From: Halomonas eurihalina
GTDB taxonomy: Bacteria; Pseudomonadota; Gammaproteobacteria; Pseudomonadales; Halomonadaceae
NCBI RefSeq assembly: GCF_008274785.1
Contig: NZ_VTPU01000006.1
Span: forward strand, 1 to 64,000
DNA: 64,000 nucleotides
Reading direction: 5' to 3'
The notes beneath the pieces are model-generated. The model had not been told where the DNA came from, searched no databases, and was given only the letters and a program-made list of their open reading frames with translations. Both the position numbers and the translations under genes were made by a program. Shown here in pieces: positions 28,608-35,622 of this stretch (positions are counted from its first letter, which is position 1; every line of letters begins with the position of its first letter).

Positions 28608-29288
28608 ATGTATGGCTTTGGTCGTAATAAACCGACTTCTATTTTTGATTTAAAAGGATGGTTGGTGTTTTTTAATATAGAGTTGGATGGGGTTTTAAAG
28701 TTTTCGTATTCGCAGAACTTTAGCACCAGTTTAGCTCTTTCTGAAAATGCTTCCCTTATTGAATCGGCCGTTTTGGCACTTGAAGATCGCTACTTTTTTA
28801 CCCATAAAGGCATTGACTTTAGGTGTTTTTTTAGAATCGCGTCTCAGTTTTTTAGGCGCAAAAGGCTAGGTGGAGTTAGTACTATTGAGCAACAGCTTGT
28901 TAGAACTGTATTAAATAGAAAGGAAAGGAGACTAGGTAGGAAGTTTAACGAAATGGTTGTTGCTAGGCTTCTATGGTATCACATGAATAAACGTGAAGTA
29001 CTTGGAGCTTATGTTTCTTGTGCTTACTATGGGTATAAACTGAATGGGTGTGATGCAGCTTCCAACTTCCTTTTCGGTGTCAAGTCTCGTGAGTTGAATG
29101 TAGCACAAGCAGTATTTATAGCCAGTTTACTTGTTTACCCCCTGCCAAAGGCTGTAAGGAATAGTTTGCCTAAGCAGGCAGAAGTTGATCAAATTCTTCG
29201 TCATGCGAGAAGTATAGACTTATTATGGGCGAATAAGATGGAACGTAGGTTTAGATACGGGTTGGAGTTAATGTCGAATGTTGATTAA
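28608..29288 (+). CDS. Stand-alone GT51 peptidoglycan glycosyltransferase domain protein
   Basis: A 226-residue protein made almost only of a family 51 glycosyltransferase domain (as in MtgA and class A PBPs), which polymerises lipid II into glycan strands. Catalytic motif 1 is AVLALEDRYFFTHKGID with Glu59; motif 2 GGVSTIEQQLVR (88-99); motif 3 RKFNEMVVA with Glu115; motif 5 KREVLGAYVSCAYYGYKLNG. So the active-site residues are kept. Unlike MtgA, no strong N-terminal membrane helix is visible. Codon use is AT-rich, unlike the flanking core genes, so it was probably acquired. Convergent with, and overlapping by about 20 bp, the next gene. Role of an orphan copy in an island is unknown; it could be an exopolymer, phage or competition function. 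Confidence 0.75.
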   Translation: MYGFGRNKPTSIFDLKGWLVFFNIELDGVLKFSYSQNFSTSLALSENASLIESAVLALEDRYFFTHKGIDFRCFFRIASQFFRRKRLGGVSTIEQQLVRTVLNRKERRLGRKFNEMVVARLLWYHMNKREVLGAYVSCAYYGYKLNGCDAASNFLFGVKSRELNVAQAVFIASLLVYPLPKAVRNSLPKQAEVDQILRHARSIDLLWANKMERRFRYGLELMSNVD

Positions 29289-29936
29289 CCGAAGAGCTAG
29301 GTAGATAGTAGTAAATTTCTCCCTGTTTTCGAAGTTTGTTGTGGGGTTTTTGTTTGTGAAGGTTGAAAACTCATTGCGCCTAACTTTTTTGAGCAAGGTG
29401 TCCACAAATTTGTTTAACTCCCAGTTGATCTCTTTTAATTCGCTATGAGCGCTAGTTAGATTAAGAGAACAGGAAGCACTGAAGATTTTTCGATTATTGT
29501 TCGCCAGTCGGTTTTGGAAGCGCTTCTCGTAATTGAGCATGACCTCATTGCTAAAAGAATATTTCAACCCCATGCATATCTTATAGTATTCTTCATTTAT
29601 TTCTTTTACGCTGGATTCGTAGGGATCTCTATTGTAAGAGTCGTCATGTTTCTGGAGCGCTGTGATTAATGTGCTCTGATGGTATATTCTTTTACCAACC
29701 ACCTCCGAAATCTGTTCAATTAAATCGTAAGCTTTTTTCTTTTCGCTGTCTAATGTTTTAATTTTTTCTTGATTTTCCCAGCCGCGGTGCTGAATCCATG
29801 CCGTGCCTGCCGCAATCATTAAGCCGATGAATAGGCTTTGGAGAAAACCAAGTATTTGAAATATTAAATAAGCGGAAATAACATAGAAACTAGTTGTAGT
29901 TAGTGAGTAGGTTTTGGTTTTAGCTTTGAGTTGCAT
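29268..29936 (-). CDS. Unknown protein with N-terminal membrane helices
   Basis: A protein of 222 residues that I do not recognise. Residues about 10-50 are hydrophobic (SFYVISAYLIFQILGFLQSL, then FIGLMIAAGTAWIQ), so one or two membrane helices anchor a mostly helical, charged cytoplasmic domain with a coiled-coil-like start (NQEKIKTLDSEKKKAYDLIE). The ATG at 29936 has AGGGGC upstream; a TTG start at 29984 is less likely. AT-rich codon use matches its island neighbours. It ends within the 3' end of the convergent GT51 gene. Confidence 0.55.
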   Translation of the reverse strand: MQLKAKTKTYSLTTTSFYVISAYLIFQILGFLQSLFIGLMIAAGTAWIQHRGWENQEKIKTLDSEKKKAYDLIEQISEVVGKRIYHQSTLITALQKHDDSYNRDPYESSVKEINEEYYKICMGLKYSFSNEVMLNYEKRFQNRLANNNRKIFSASCSLNLTSAHSELKEINWELNKFVDTLLKKVRRNEFSTFTNKNPTTNFENREKFTTIYLALRLINIRH

Positions 29937-29984
29937 AAAATTGCCCCTAAAAAACCTGAGGAGTTCGTTAATGGTGGCTACCAA

Positions 29985-30170
29985 AGTGCTTTTTATGCAC
30001 TTGTAGCATCCTACTATATTCTAATGTGTGACCGAGGGCTAGCTTGCAACTATAGCTCAAGCTCAGAACGGCGGGAGGTAGGCTTTGCGGCACATACGGC
30101 CAGTTGCTTCGCCCACTCTGATTTACGTGAGCGGCCAGGTGGGCGGCAGAACGACAGCATTCGAATGTAA
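29985..30170. other. Short spacer left of the IS element
   Basis: No credible gene. The last 110 bp are GC-richer than the DNA to the left and might be a remnant of older inserted DNA; six-frame translation shows no recognisable protein. It ends with the GTAA that is duplicated on the other side of the IS. Confidence 0.4.
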
Positions 30171-30192
30171 TGACCCCTGGTTTCTGCACACC

Positions 30193-30970
30193 CTACGCGG
30201 CTAATGCCGGGTGTGCTCGGGGTGCCACATAGTCCAGAGACTGATGTGGCCGCTCTTCGTTGTAGTACCGGATCCAGCGATCGATCACGACCCTGGTTTG
30301 CCCCAGCGACTCGAAGCGATGGAGCCAGATGCACTCTTCCTTCAAGGAGCGGAAGAAGCGTTCCACGAGCCCGTTCTGTTCCGGTGTATACGGCGTCGTG
30401 AATTCCTGGGTCAGGCCATAGGCCTTCACCGTGCCCGTGTTGTAGTGCCGGCTGCTGAAGACCAGGCCGTTGTCGGAGCGTAATGCCAGCGGTTGCTGAA
30501 CACGTCCCAGTGCCCCCAGTCGATAGATCAGCGCTTCCTCTAGTGCGGCCTCAGCCGTCTTGCTGCCATTGGCCGATAATCGCCAGCCGAGGATCTCACG
30601 CGTACAGCAGTCGATGATCACCGCTAGGCTGGCTCGCCGATCCTTTCCACACCACACGTGGGTGAGATCGGTCGCCCATCGCTCATCAGGCCTCGAGGCG
30701 ACGGATGGCAGACTCTTGGCACGCGAGCGGAAGCCTGAGGCCGCTTGCGCACCTGCTAGCCCTTGAGCTGCAGGATGCGCTGGATCGGCTTGCGGCTCTC
30801 ACCCAGGACGCACGCCAGTCGCCGATAGCCATAGGTGAGGGCCTGCTTCACCCTACTGGCTAGCTCAGTATTGATCGCTCACGGTAATACAACGTCCGGC
30901 GGGGAAGCTCCAGCCACCGACAGAGCTTGACGAGCGAGACCACATGGTCCTCCTGGGCCATTTCCGCCTG
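30193..30970 (-). pseudogene. IS3-family transposase OrfB, broken
   Basis: The C-terminal 154 residues (30193-30657) are an intact rve integrase core: LAVIIDCCTREILGWRLS holds the first Asp region, ALRSDNGLVF the second Asp, and TPYTPEQNGLVERFFRSLKE the Glu. Upstream, pieces in other frames read MAQEDHVVSLVKLCRWLELP, ALTYGYRRLACVLGE, RILQLKG and a DERWATDLTHVW-like stretch, interrupted by stop codons and at least two frame changes. So the N-terminal half is destroyed. Confidence 0.82.
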
Positions 30971-30989
30971 CAGCGACCTTACGAGTTCT

Positions 30990-31300
30990 CGTCCTCGTCG
31001 AGCAGGCGTTTGAGTTTTTTTAGCGCATAGATCTGCAGATAGGCCTCGCTCAGTGCCTCCTTGGTCTCCCGGAGCTCGGACTCGTACTGCTCACGGATGT
31101 TCTTGGGGCGGGCCTTGAGCCCGTTTCCATGCTGCGCTGGGCCTCATCGATCCAGCCCTCGACCTCGGAGACGGTGAGATCATACTGGCGAGCCACCTCA
31201 ACAGCCGTGGTCTTACCCTTGAAGATGTCCATGACCACAGCGGCTTTGCGCTTCGCAGTCCATCGTTTGATGGCGGGCGTCGTTCATCCTGTCCTCCTGA
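30990..31300 (-). pseudogene. IS3-family OrfA, frameshifted
   Basis: Joined pieces give RWTAKRKAAVVMDIFKGKTT, AVEVARQYDLTVSEVEGWID and, after a frame change near 31115, KARPKNIREQYESELRETKE and then ALSEAYLQIYALKKLKRLLD. This is the helix-turn-helix plus coiled-coil protein of IS3-type elements. A second frame change is needed at the very N-terminus. In a working element it would be fused to OrfB by programmed frameshifting. Confidence 0.7.
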
Positions 31301-31357
31301 TGGCTGCACTATACCCTGTGCAGCTATGGAGGGGGGAGTTCAGTAATGTGTATTTCT

Positions 31358-32323
31358 TTAAATGACTTCTGTGGTATTTATGTCAAAGATTACCTCTAAA
31401 AGGAAGTTTGATATCTCATTTCTTGATCCATTGTTAAATAGTTGTGATAATCTTGTGCTTTTTGATATTTTAATAAGGCAGTCCCTTGCTAACTGATCAC
31501 AGTGTTGTGAGATCTTTTTGAGTTCTTTTTGCTTGCTGTCCAACATGTCGCCGTGCACTGCTTTAGATCTTATTGAGTATGCTTTTTTTAGAAGTGTGTA
31601 GTGATGGATTCGTTCTGTAGGCTGTTTGCTTAAGAAAAAAGATACGCGCTGAGAAAGCTGGTGGGAAAGCTCCGAAGAGTCTGTGCTGAAAAGGGTTTCG
31701 AAAAAGCTGCAATAGTTCGCTATTTTAAATCCAATGTCGCGATTGTTTCTGGCTTCTCTAATGTGATGATTCGCGACCGTCAGCCTTCCTAGATGTTTTT
31801 TTAGGGCAGTGTCTTCAGGGAAGTTTTTCTCTTTTATAGCGGATATGCTAATACCGTACTTGTTTTTTAGTTCTTTTGCCTCTTTTAGCGTTATTTTTAG
31901 GGCCTTGTTCTCTCCAGATGCACTGGAGTTGAAGACAGGTAAGCAGTTGCTAGAGGTTAAGTCGAAGCCTGTCCCTAGAGCGAAAGCCAGCTGACAATTA
32001 GCGCTATTGTCTTTCCAGAGCCAGGTTTTGTAAAGAAAGCCTTGTACTTCCCTTAGGAAGTCGAGGAGTTCAGTATCCGGATTAAAAGGAGTGGAGAAGT
32101 TTTTGGTGCTAAAGATTACGGGTCTTCCAGACGTTAAATGTAAATACTCCAAGGATCCCAGGTTTTTAATATGTTTTTCAGTAAAAAAACTTGAGAAGTG
32201 TTTTTTGTTGTTTGTTAGAAAGAGGTTGTCGTTTATTTCTTCGGGTTCTTTTGATAGTTCTTTTATTTCAAAGAAGTCAAGAGCTGTTATGAATGCGACT
32301 TTTAGAGGGGTGAGGGCTGGCAT
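31358..32323 (-). CDS. HEPN-type (ApeA-like) protein, possible defence factor
   Basis: A 321-residue protein, AT-rich like the other island genes. The C-terminal third looks like a HEPN domain: DIGFKIANYCSFFETLFS, then a basic helix, and YSIRSKAVHG, an R-x4-H motif at residues 252-257. This is the putative RNase motif and the form seen in ApeA-like HEPN proteins (RS-x-VHG). The N-terminal part is not recognised. A strong AAGGAAGG ribosome site stands 3 nt before the start. The IS inserted only 15 bp beyond its stop, so the gene is intact. HEPN proteins of this kind are often abortive-infection effectors; that role here is inference. Confidence 0.6.
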   Translation of the reverse strand: MPALTPLKVAFITALDFFEIKELSKEPEEINDNLFLTNNKKHFSSFFTEKHIKNLGSLEYLHLTSGRPVIFSTKNFSTPFNPDTELLDFLREVQGFLYKTWLWKDNSANCQLAFALGTGFDLTSSNCLPVFNSSASGENKALKITLKEAKELKNKYGISISAIKEKNFPEDTALKKHLGRLTVANHHIREARNNRDIGFKIANYCSFFETLFSTDSSELSHQLSQRVSFFLSKQPTERIHHYTLLKKAYSIRSKAVHGDMLDSKQKELKKISQHCDQLARDCLIKISKSTRLSQLFNNGSRNEISNFLLEVIFDINTTEVI

Positions 32324-32434
32324 GTCCTTCCTTTTTTAATGTCTTTTGATTTTGGTTTTTTATTTTATTTGGTTCGCTTTTTGGTGTCTAGGTGTAGGGT
32401 TTCGGATAATCAGGTGAACTGTAGAGTTTGTCCC
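32324..32434. other. Right edge of the AT-rich island DNA
   Basis: Short T-rich stretch upstream of the HEPN gene, which should contain its promoter; composition returns to GC-rich at about 32435, where the msrP-like fragment begins. No gene seen. Confidence 0.4.
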
Positions 32435-32503
32435 TTTATAGATGGATTCCGGTGTCACATCGGATTCGCGCAGATCGCTGGGCTTAGCGATGTTGATCAG
32501 CAT
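32435..32503 (-). pseudogene. N-terminal fragment of an msrP (yedY)-like gene
   Basis: A good ribosome site (GGAGACATCAC) and ATG at 32503 start a reading frame beginning MLINIAKPSDLRESDVTPES and then IYKG. LRESDVTPES-[IV]Y is the conserved N-terminus of MsrP, the molybdenum catalytic subunit of periplasmic methionine-sulfoxide reductase. After about 24 codons the similarity stops exactly where AT-rich DNA starts, so the rest of the gene has been replaced or deleted. The assignment rests on a short match. Confidence 0.5.
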
Positions 32504-32727
32504 GTGATGTCTCCACTGGCGGTGGACGTTGACGCGACGATTCTCGGCATCGTGACGCGGGCGCCTCGTCAAACCGCTGACGGCAGGATGACAGCTTTGT
32601 CATATGGAACGAGGGACAGGCCCTGACGATTCCTGGCCGATGGCTGACTTTCAGACAACCATGAAAAGCATGGGCGGTGCGCCTGCTAAGCTACGCATTC
32701 AGTGTGCTTTCGATGGCGGAGAAGACG

Positions 32728-32922
32728 ATGGCCTTCCACAATCCAGATCCGAAGATGCGGGCGGTGGAGCAGCGCAATGCCCGATTGCGGGCTGATCTTT
32801 TTGCTAAGCTGTTTGGCGGCGCTTGGCACAGGCTTCGCCAGGACGCCCGGCGACTGTCGAGGGGTCGATACCGCGACGTCACCATCAGCCGCGGCGCTGA
32901 GCAACGGCCAACTCCAGTGTGA
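32728..32922 (+). CDS. Small basic protein, unknown
   Basis: A 64-residue reading frame with CGGAGA 6 nt before the ATG at 32728 and a strong terminator 30 bp after the stop. The product starts MAFHNPDPKMRAVEQRNARL and continues with arginine-rich helices (LFGGAWHRLRQDARRLSRG); codon positions are GC-biased. I do not recognise a family. An upstream in-frame ATG at 32713 is possible. The ribosome site and terminator make it a plausible real gene. Confidence 0.42.
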   Translation: MAFHNPDPKMRAVEQRNARLRADLFAKLFGGAWHRLRQDARRLSRGRYRDVTISRGAEQRPTPV

Positions 32923-32950
32923 AACGAGGGATAGTCTCTGGTTATCTCCA

Positions 32951-32978
32951 GAACCCGCCCAACGGCGGGTTCTTTTTT
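32951..32978 (+). terminator. Strong intrinsic terminator
   Basis: GAACCCGCC (32951-32959) and GGCGGGTTC (32964-32972) form a 9-bp stem with loop CAAC and are followed by six T residues. It ends the transcript of the small protein gene. Confidence 0.85.
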
Positions 32979-33045
32979 GCCTCGCGCCTGACCGTCCGGC
33001 TATTCTGCTCTATCAGATTCCGCTTATCTTGCTCAGGAGACCACC

Positions 33046-33928
33046 ATGCCGACCCTTTCACGCCGCCAGGTCCTCGGGACCATGACCGCCGCCGGTGCCA
33101 TGCTCGCCGCGGGCCAGCCAGCGTTCGCCGCCGCGCCCACCACGTCCGCTGATGCGACCGACCTCGGCCAGCGACTGGCGGAACTGGAGCGCGCGGAGGA
33201 CGACCGCGTGGGCGTGGCGCTGATGAACGTGGCCACCGGTGTGGTGGCGAGCCACCGGGGGGACGAGCGGTTCCTGTTCAACAGCACCGGCAAGTTCTTC
33301 ATCGCCGCGGCGGTGCTGGCCCGCGTGGACGAGGGTAGCGAGACGCTGGATCGCCGCATCGTGATCGAGGAGGGCGATCTCGTCGGCTGGACGCCGATCA
33401 CTGAGAAGCGGCTGTGGGCGAGCCCGGCCTGACCATCGCCGAGCTTGGAGCGACAATGCGGCGGCGAACGCGCAAATTGAAAGCGTCGGCGGTCCCGAGG
33501 CGGTCACCGCCTTTCTACGCTCCATCGGCGACGACACCACCCGGATGGATCGCATCGAGCCCGACCTGAACACTCACGATCACGAGGGTCATGAGCGCGG
33601 CACCACGACCCCGCTGGCCATGATGATGACCCTGCTCAATCTGCTGCTTGGAGATGCCTTGACGCCATCCTAGCGACATCAGCTTGCAGCATGGATGAGC
33701 GAGGGCAAGACCGGCGATGCCAGGCTGCGCGCCGGTATGCCGTCGTCCTGGCTGGTCGGTGAGAAGACTGGTACCAACGGCGAGGGCAACGCCCACGATA
33801 TCGGTATCGCCTGGCTGGGCGATCACGGCGCGGTGATCGCCGTCGCCTATACCCTGATGCCCAGTGTGACCGGCACGCAGCGCGACGAGACCAGCGCCGC
33901 CACTGGCCGGTTGGCCGCCGACGTATAA
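33046..33928 (+). pseudogene. bla: Class A beta-lactamase, inactivated
   Basis: Pieces in three frames together give an almost full class A beta-lactamase. A Tat-type signal (LSRRQVLGTMTAAGAMLAAG) is followed by the SxxK motif FNSTGKFFIAAAVLAR. The frame changes near 33412 (to [11 protein letters not shown]), and again near 33448 after a probable short deletion, where [20 protein letters not shown] resumes with the SDN motif. A TAG at 33671 interrupts LTPS-RHQL, and KTG is kept in WLVGEKTGTNGEGN before the normal end at 33928. Two frameshifts and a nonsense codon mean no functional enzyme. A terminator follows. Confidence 0.88.
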
Positions 33929-33947
33929 TGTCGTTCCTCGGCAGTAT

Positions 33948-33965
33948 CGGGCGTGGCCCGTTTTT
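33948..33965 (+). terminator. Terminator after the beta-lactamase pseudogene
   Basis: CGGGC, loop GTG and GCCCG, followed by five T residues. Confidence 0.7.
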
Positions 33966-33981
33966 CTCTCAAACTCTTATT

Positions 33982-34027
33982 AATGTTCATATATGAATGT
34001 AAAAGGCATTTAAATGTTCATATATGA
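33982..34027 (+). promoter_or_regulatory. Paired palindromic operator boxes upstream of XRE gene
   Basis: AATGTTCATATATGA occurs at 33982-33996 and again at 34013-34027, exactly 31 bp apart (three helical turns). Each contains the palindrome TTCATATATGA(A). They lie about 100 bp before the XRE regulator start, as expected for autoregulation. The DNA around is AT-rich. Confidence 0.6.
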
Positions 34028-34123
34028 TATGTAAGATTGGTTGTGTACTTGACGTTAGCTTGCCCAAGTGCTCAAATTTGAATCCTGTGAGAAGATTATC
34101 GGTCATATTTGGATGGTGTAGAC

Positions 34124-34540
34124 ATGGAATCCTCAGGTTCCAAGCGTTCCGGTACTCAGGTGGCGATGCCGTCGCCCGTGGCGCGCGCCTTGGGTAATCT
34201 CGGTCATGATCTTTCGATGGCTCGTCGCATGCGCCGCATGACGCAGGAAGACTTGGCGCAGCGTATCGGCACATCGCTGAGTACGGTCAGGCGCATGGAA
34301 GACGGTTATCCCGGAACCGCGTTGCACACCTTCCTGCGTGCCTTGCACGTTCTGGGCCGCCTTGAGGATGTGGTCAGGGTCATGTCGCTGGAACAGGACA
34401 CCTTGGGCCTGGAGCTGGCCCAGGAACAGTTGCCCCAACGGGTGCGGTCAGCCGGTGGGAAAAAGCCGCAGGCGAGGCCATCGGAGACGATGGTGAAAGA
34501 AGACGAGGCCGCGGGTGACGATGAGTTCGAGGGCTTCTGA
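34124..34540 (+). CDS. XRE-family helix-turn-helix regulator (HipB-like)
   Basis: A regulator of 138 residues. The helix-turn-helix is clear: LGHDLSMARRMRRMTQEDLA, then QRIGTSLSTVRRMEDGYPGT, ALHTFLRALHVLGRLEDVVR. This arrangement is typical of HipB-like proteins encoded before a HipA kinase. No hipA gene follows; the next gene is rlmA. The C-terminus is low-complexity and acidic (EDEAAGDDEFEGF). ATG 34124 is chosen, an ATG five codons earlier is also possible. Paired palindromes upstream suggest it represses its own promoter. It may be an orphan antitoxin or a free-standing regulator. Confidence 0.75.
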   Translation: MESSGSKRSGTQVAMPSPVARALGNLGHDLSMARRMRRMTQEDLAQRIGTSLSTVRRMEDGYPGTALHTFLRALHVLGRLEDVVRVMSLEQDTLGLELAQEQLPQRVRSAGGKKPQARPSETMVKEDEAAGDDEFEGF

Positions 34541-34692
34541 TGGCGACGAGGACACGGTATCGGATGCCTGATTCTCGATGGACCGTGGCCGTATTTCATG
34601 GACGGTAAGCCCGACGTCCGTTAGGGCAAGGCAGGGGGCAGGTGGATGAGATCCATTCGTGGAGTTTCGATCATAAGGGCGATGGGACGATC

Positions 34693-35556
34693 ATGAGTCA
34701 CACACCATTTCAGGCGCTGGCCTGCCCGCTGGATGGCGACCCGCTTCAGCGTCGCGACGGCGCCTGGCGCTGCCCGGCCGGCCACAGCTTCGATATCGCT
34801 CGCCAGGGCTACGTGCACCTGCTGCCGGTGCAGAACAAGCGCTCCCGCGATCCCGGCGACAGCAAGGAGATGGTGGCGGCGCGTCGGCGTTTCCTCGAGG
34901 CCGGCCATTACCAGCCCATCGCGGAGGCGGTGAGTCGGGCCGTACTGGCGGAGGCGCCTGCTGGCGACACCTTGAGCTGTCTCGATGCCGGCTGTGGCGA
35001 GGGCTATTACCTGCGCGAGTTGGCCAGGGCCTGCGAAGAAGCGGCCGGCGGCGACCGATCACTGGCCCTGCTGGGTATGGACATCTCCAAGTGGGCGATT
35101 CTCGCTGCCGCCAAGCAATGGAAAGGCGCGATCTGGGCGGTGGGCACCAATGCGCATCTGCCCGTGCAGGCAAACAGTCTGGATCGTGTACTTTGCCTGT
35201 TCGGCTTCCCTGTCTACCCGGAGTTCGCGCGCGTGCTGAAGCCGGGCGGTGAGCTGCTGCTGGTCGATGCCGGCCCGGACCATCTGCGCGAGCTTCGCGA
35301 GATCATCTATCCCACCCTCAAGCCGCCCCGCGATGGTGATGCTGCCGTGCCCGAGGGCTTCACGCGGCTGGGCAGCGAGACACTCCGCGAATCCATCGAA
35401 CTGAGCGGTCCCGAGCCAATCGCCGACCTGCTGGCCATGACGCCGCACCTCCACCGCGCCAGCGCCGAGGGTCGGGCGAGGGCGGCGTCGCTGACGTCGC
35501 TTCGTCTCACCGTGGACGTTCGGCTGACACGTTGGAAACCTGAAGACGTGGCTTGA
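34693..35556 (+). CDS. rlmA: 23S rRNA (guanine-N1)-methyltransferase
   Basis: A 287-residue SAM-dependent enzyme that methylates G745-type guanine in 23S rRNA. The N-terminal zinc-knuckle region (ACPLDGDPLQRRDGAWRCPA then GHSFDIARQGY) has Cys, Cys and His but Asp where the E. coli protein has its second Cys. The conserved VHLLPVQNKRSRDPGDSKEM and RRRFLEAGHYQPI follow, then SAM motif I LDAGCGEGYYLREL and DISKWAILAAAK. ATG 34693 gives the family N-terminus; the longer frame from 34642 has no support. Confidence 0.92.
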   Translation: MSHTPFQALACPLDGDPLQRRDGAWRCPAGHSFDIARQGYVHLLPVQNKRSRDPGDSKEMVAARRRFLEAGHYQPIAEAVSRAVLAEAPAGDTLSCLDAGCGEGYYLRELARACEEAAGGDRSLALLGMDISKWAILAAAKQWKGAIWAVGTNAHLPVQANSLDRVLCLFGFPVYPEFARVLKPGGELLLVDAGPDHLRELREIIYPTLKPPRDGDAAVPEGFTRLGSETLRESIELSGPEPIADLLAMTPHLHRASAEGRARAASLTSLRLTVDVRLTRWKPEDVA

Positions 35557-35622
35557 TCGACCGCCTACTGGGCGCATTTGTTTTATCGACGGCACCGGCG
35601 TTCAGCAACGCTTTTCACACCA

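Larger units (their letters stand above)
30171..31342 (-). mobile_element. Decayed IS3-family insertion sequence with 4-bp target duplication
   Basis: The element begins TGACCCCT and ends in AGGGGGGAGTTCA (its complement starts TGAACTCCCCCC), with partly matching terminal inverted repeats (CCCCT then TGCACA at both ends). GTAA at 30167-30170 and again at 31343-31346 is the target duplication. It carries, on the minus strand, an orfA-like gene (31300-30990) and an orfB transposase with an rve core (30970-30193). Both have frameshifts and stops, so the element is inactive. Length about 1172 bp is usual for the family. Confidence 0.85.

Noticed and set aside
28244..33045. Integrase gene or attachment-site repeat of a genomic island
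   Set aside because: No tyrosine or serine recombinase frame is present, and no second copy of the guaA 3' end was seen.
34541..34692. A hipA toxin gene after the HipB-like regulator
   Set aside because: Only 150 bp lie before rlmA, and no fragment of a HipA kinase is readable.
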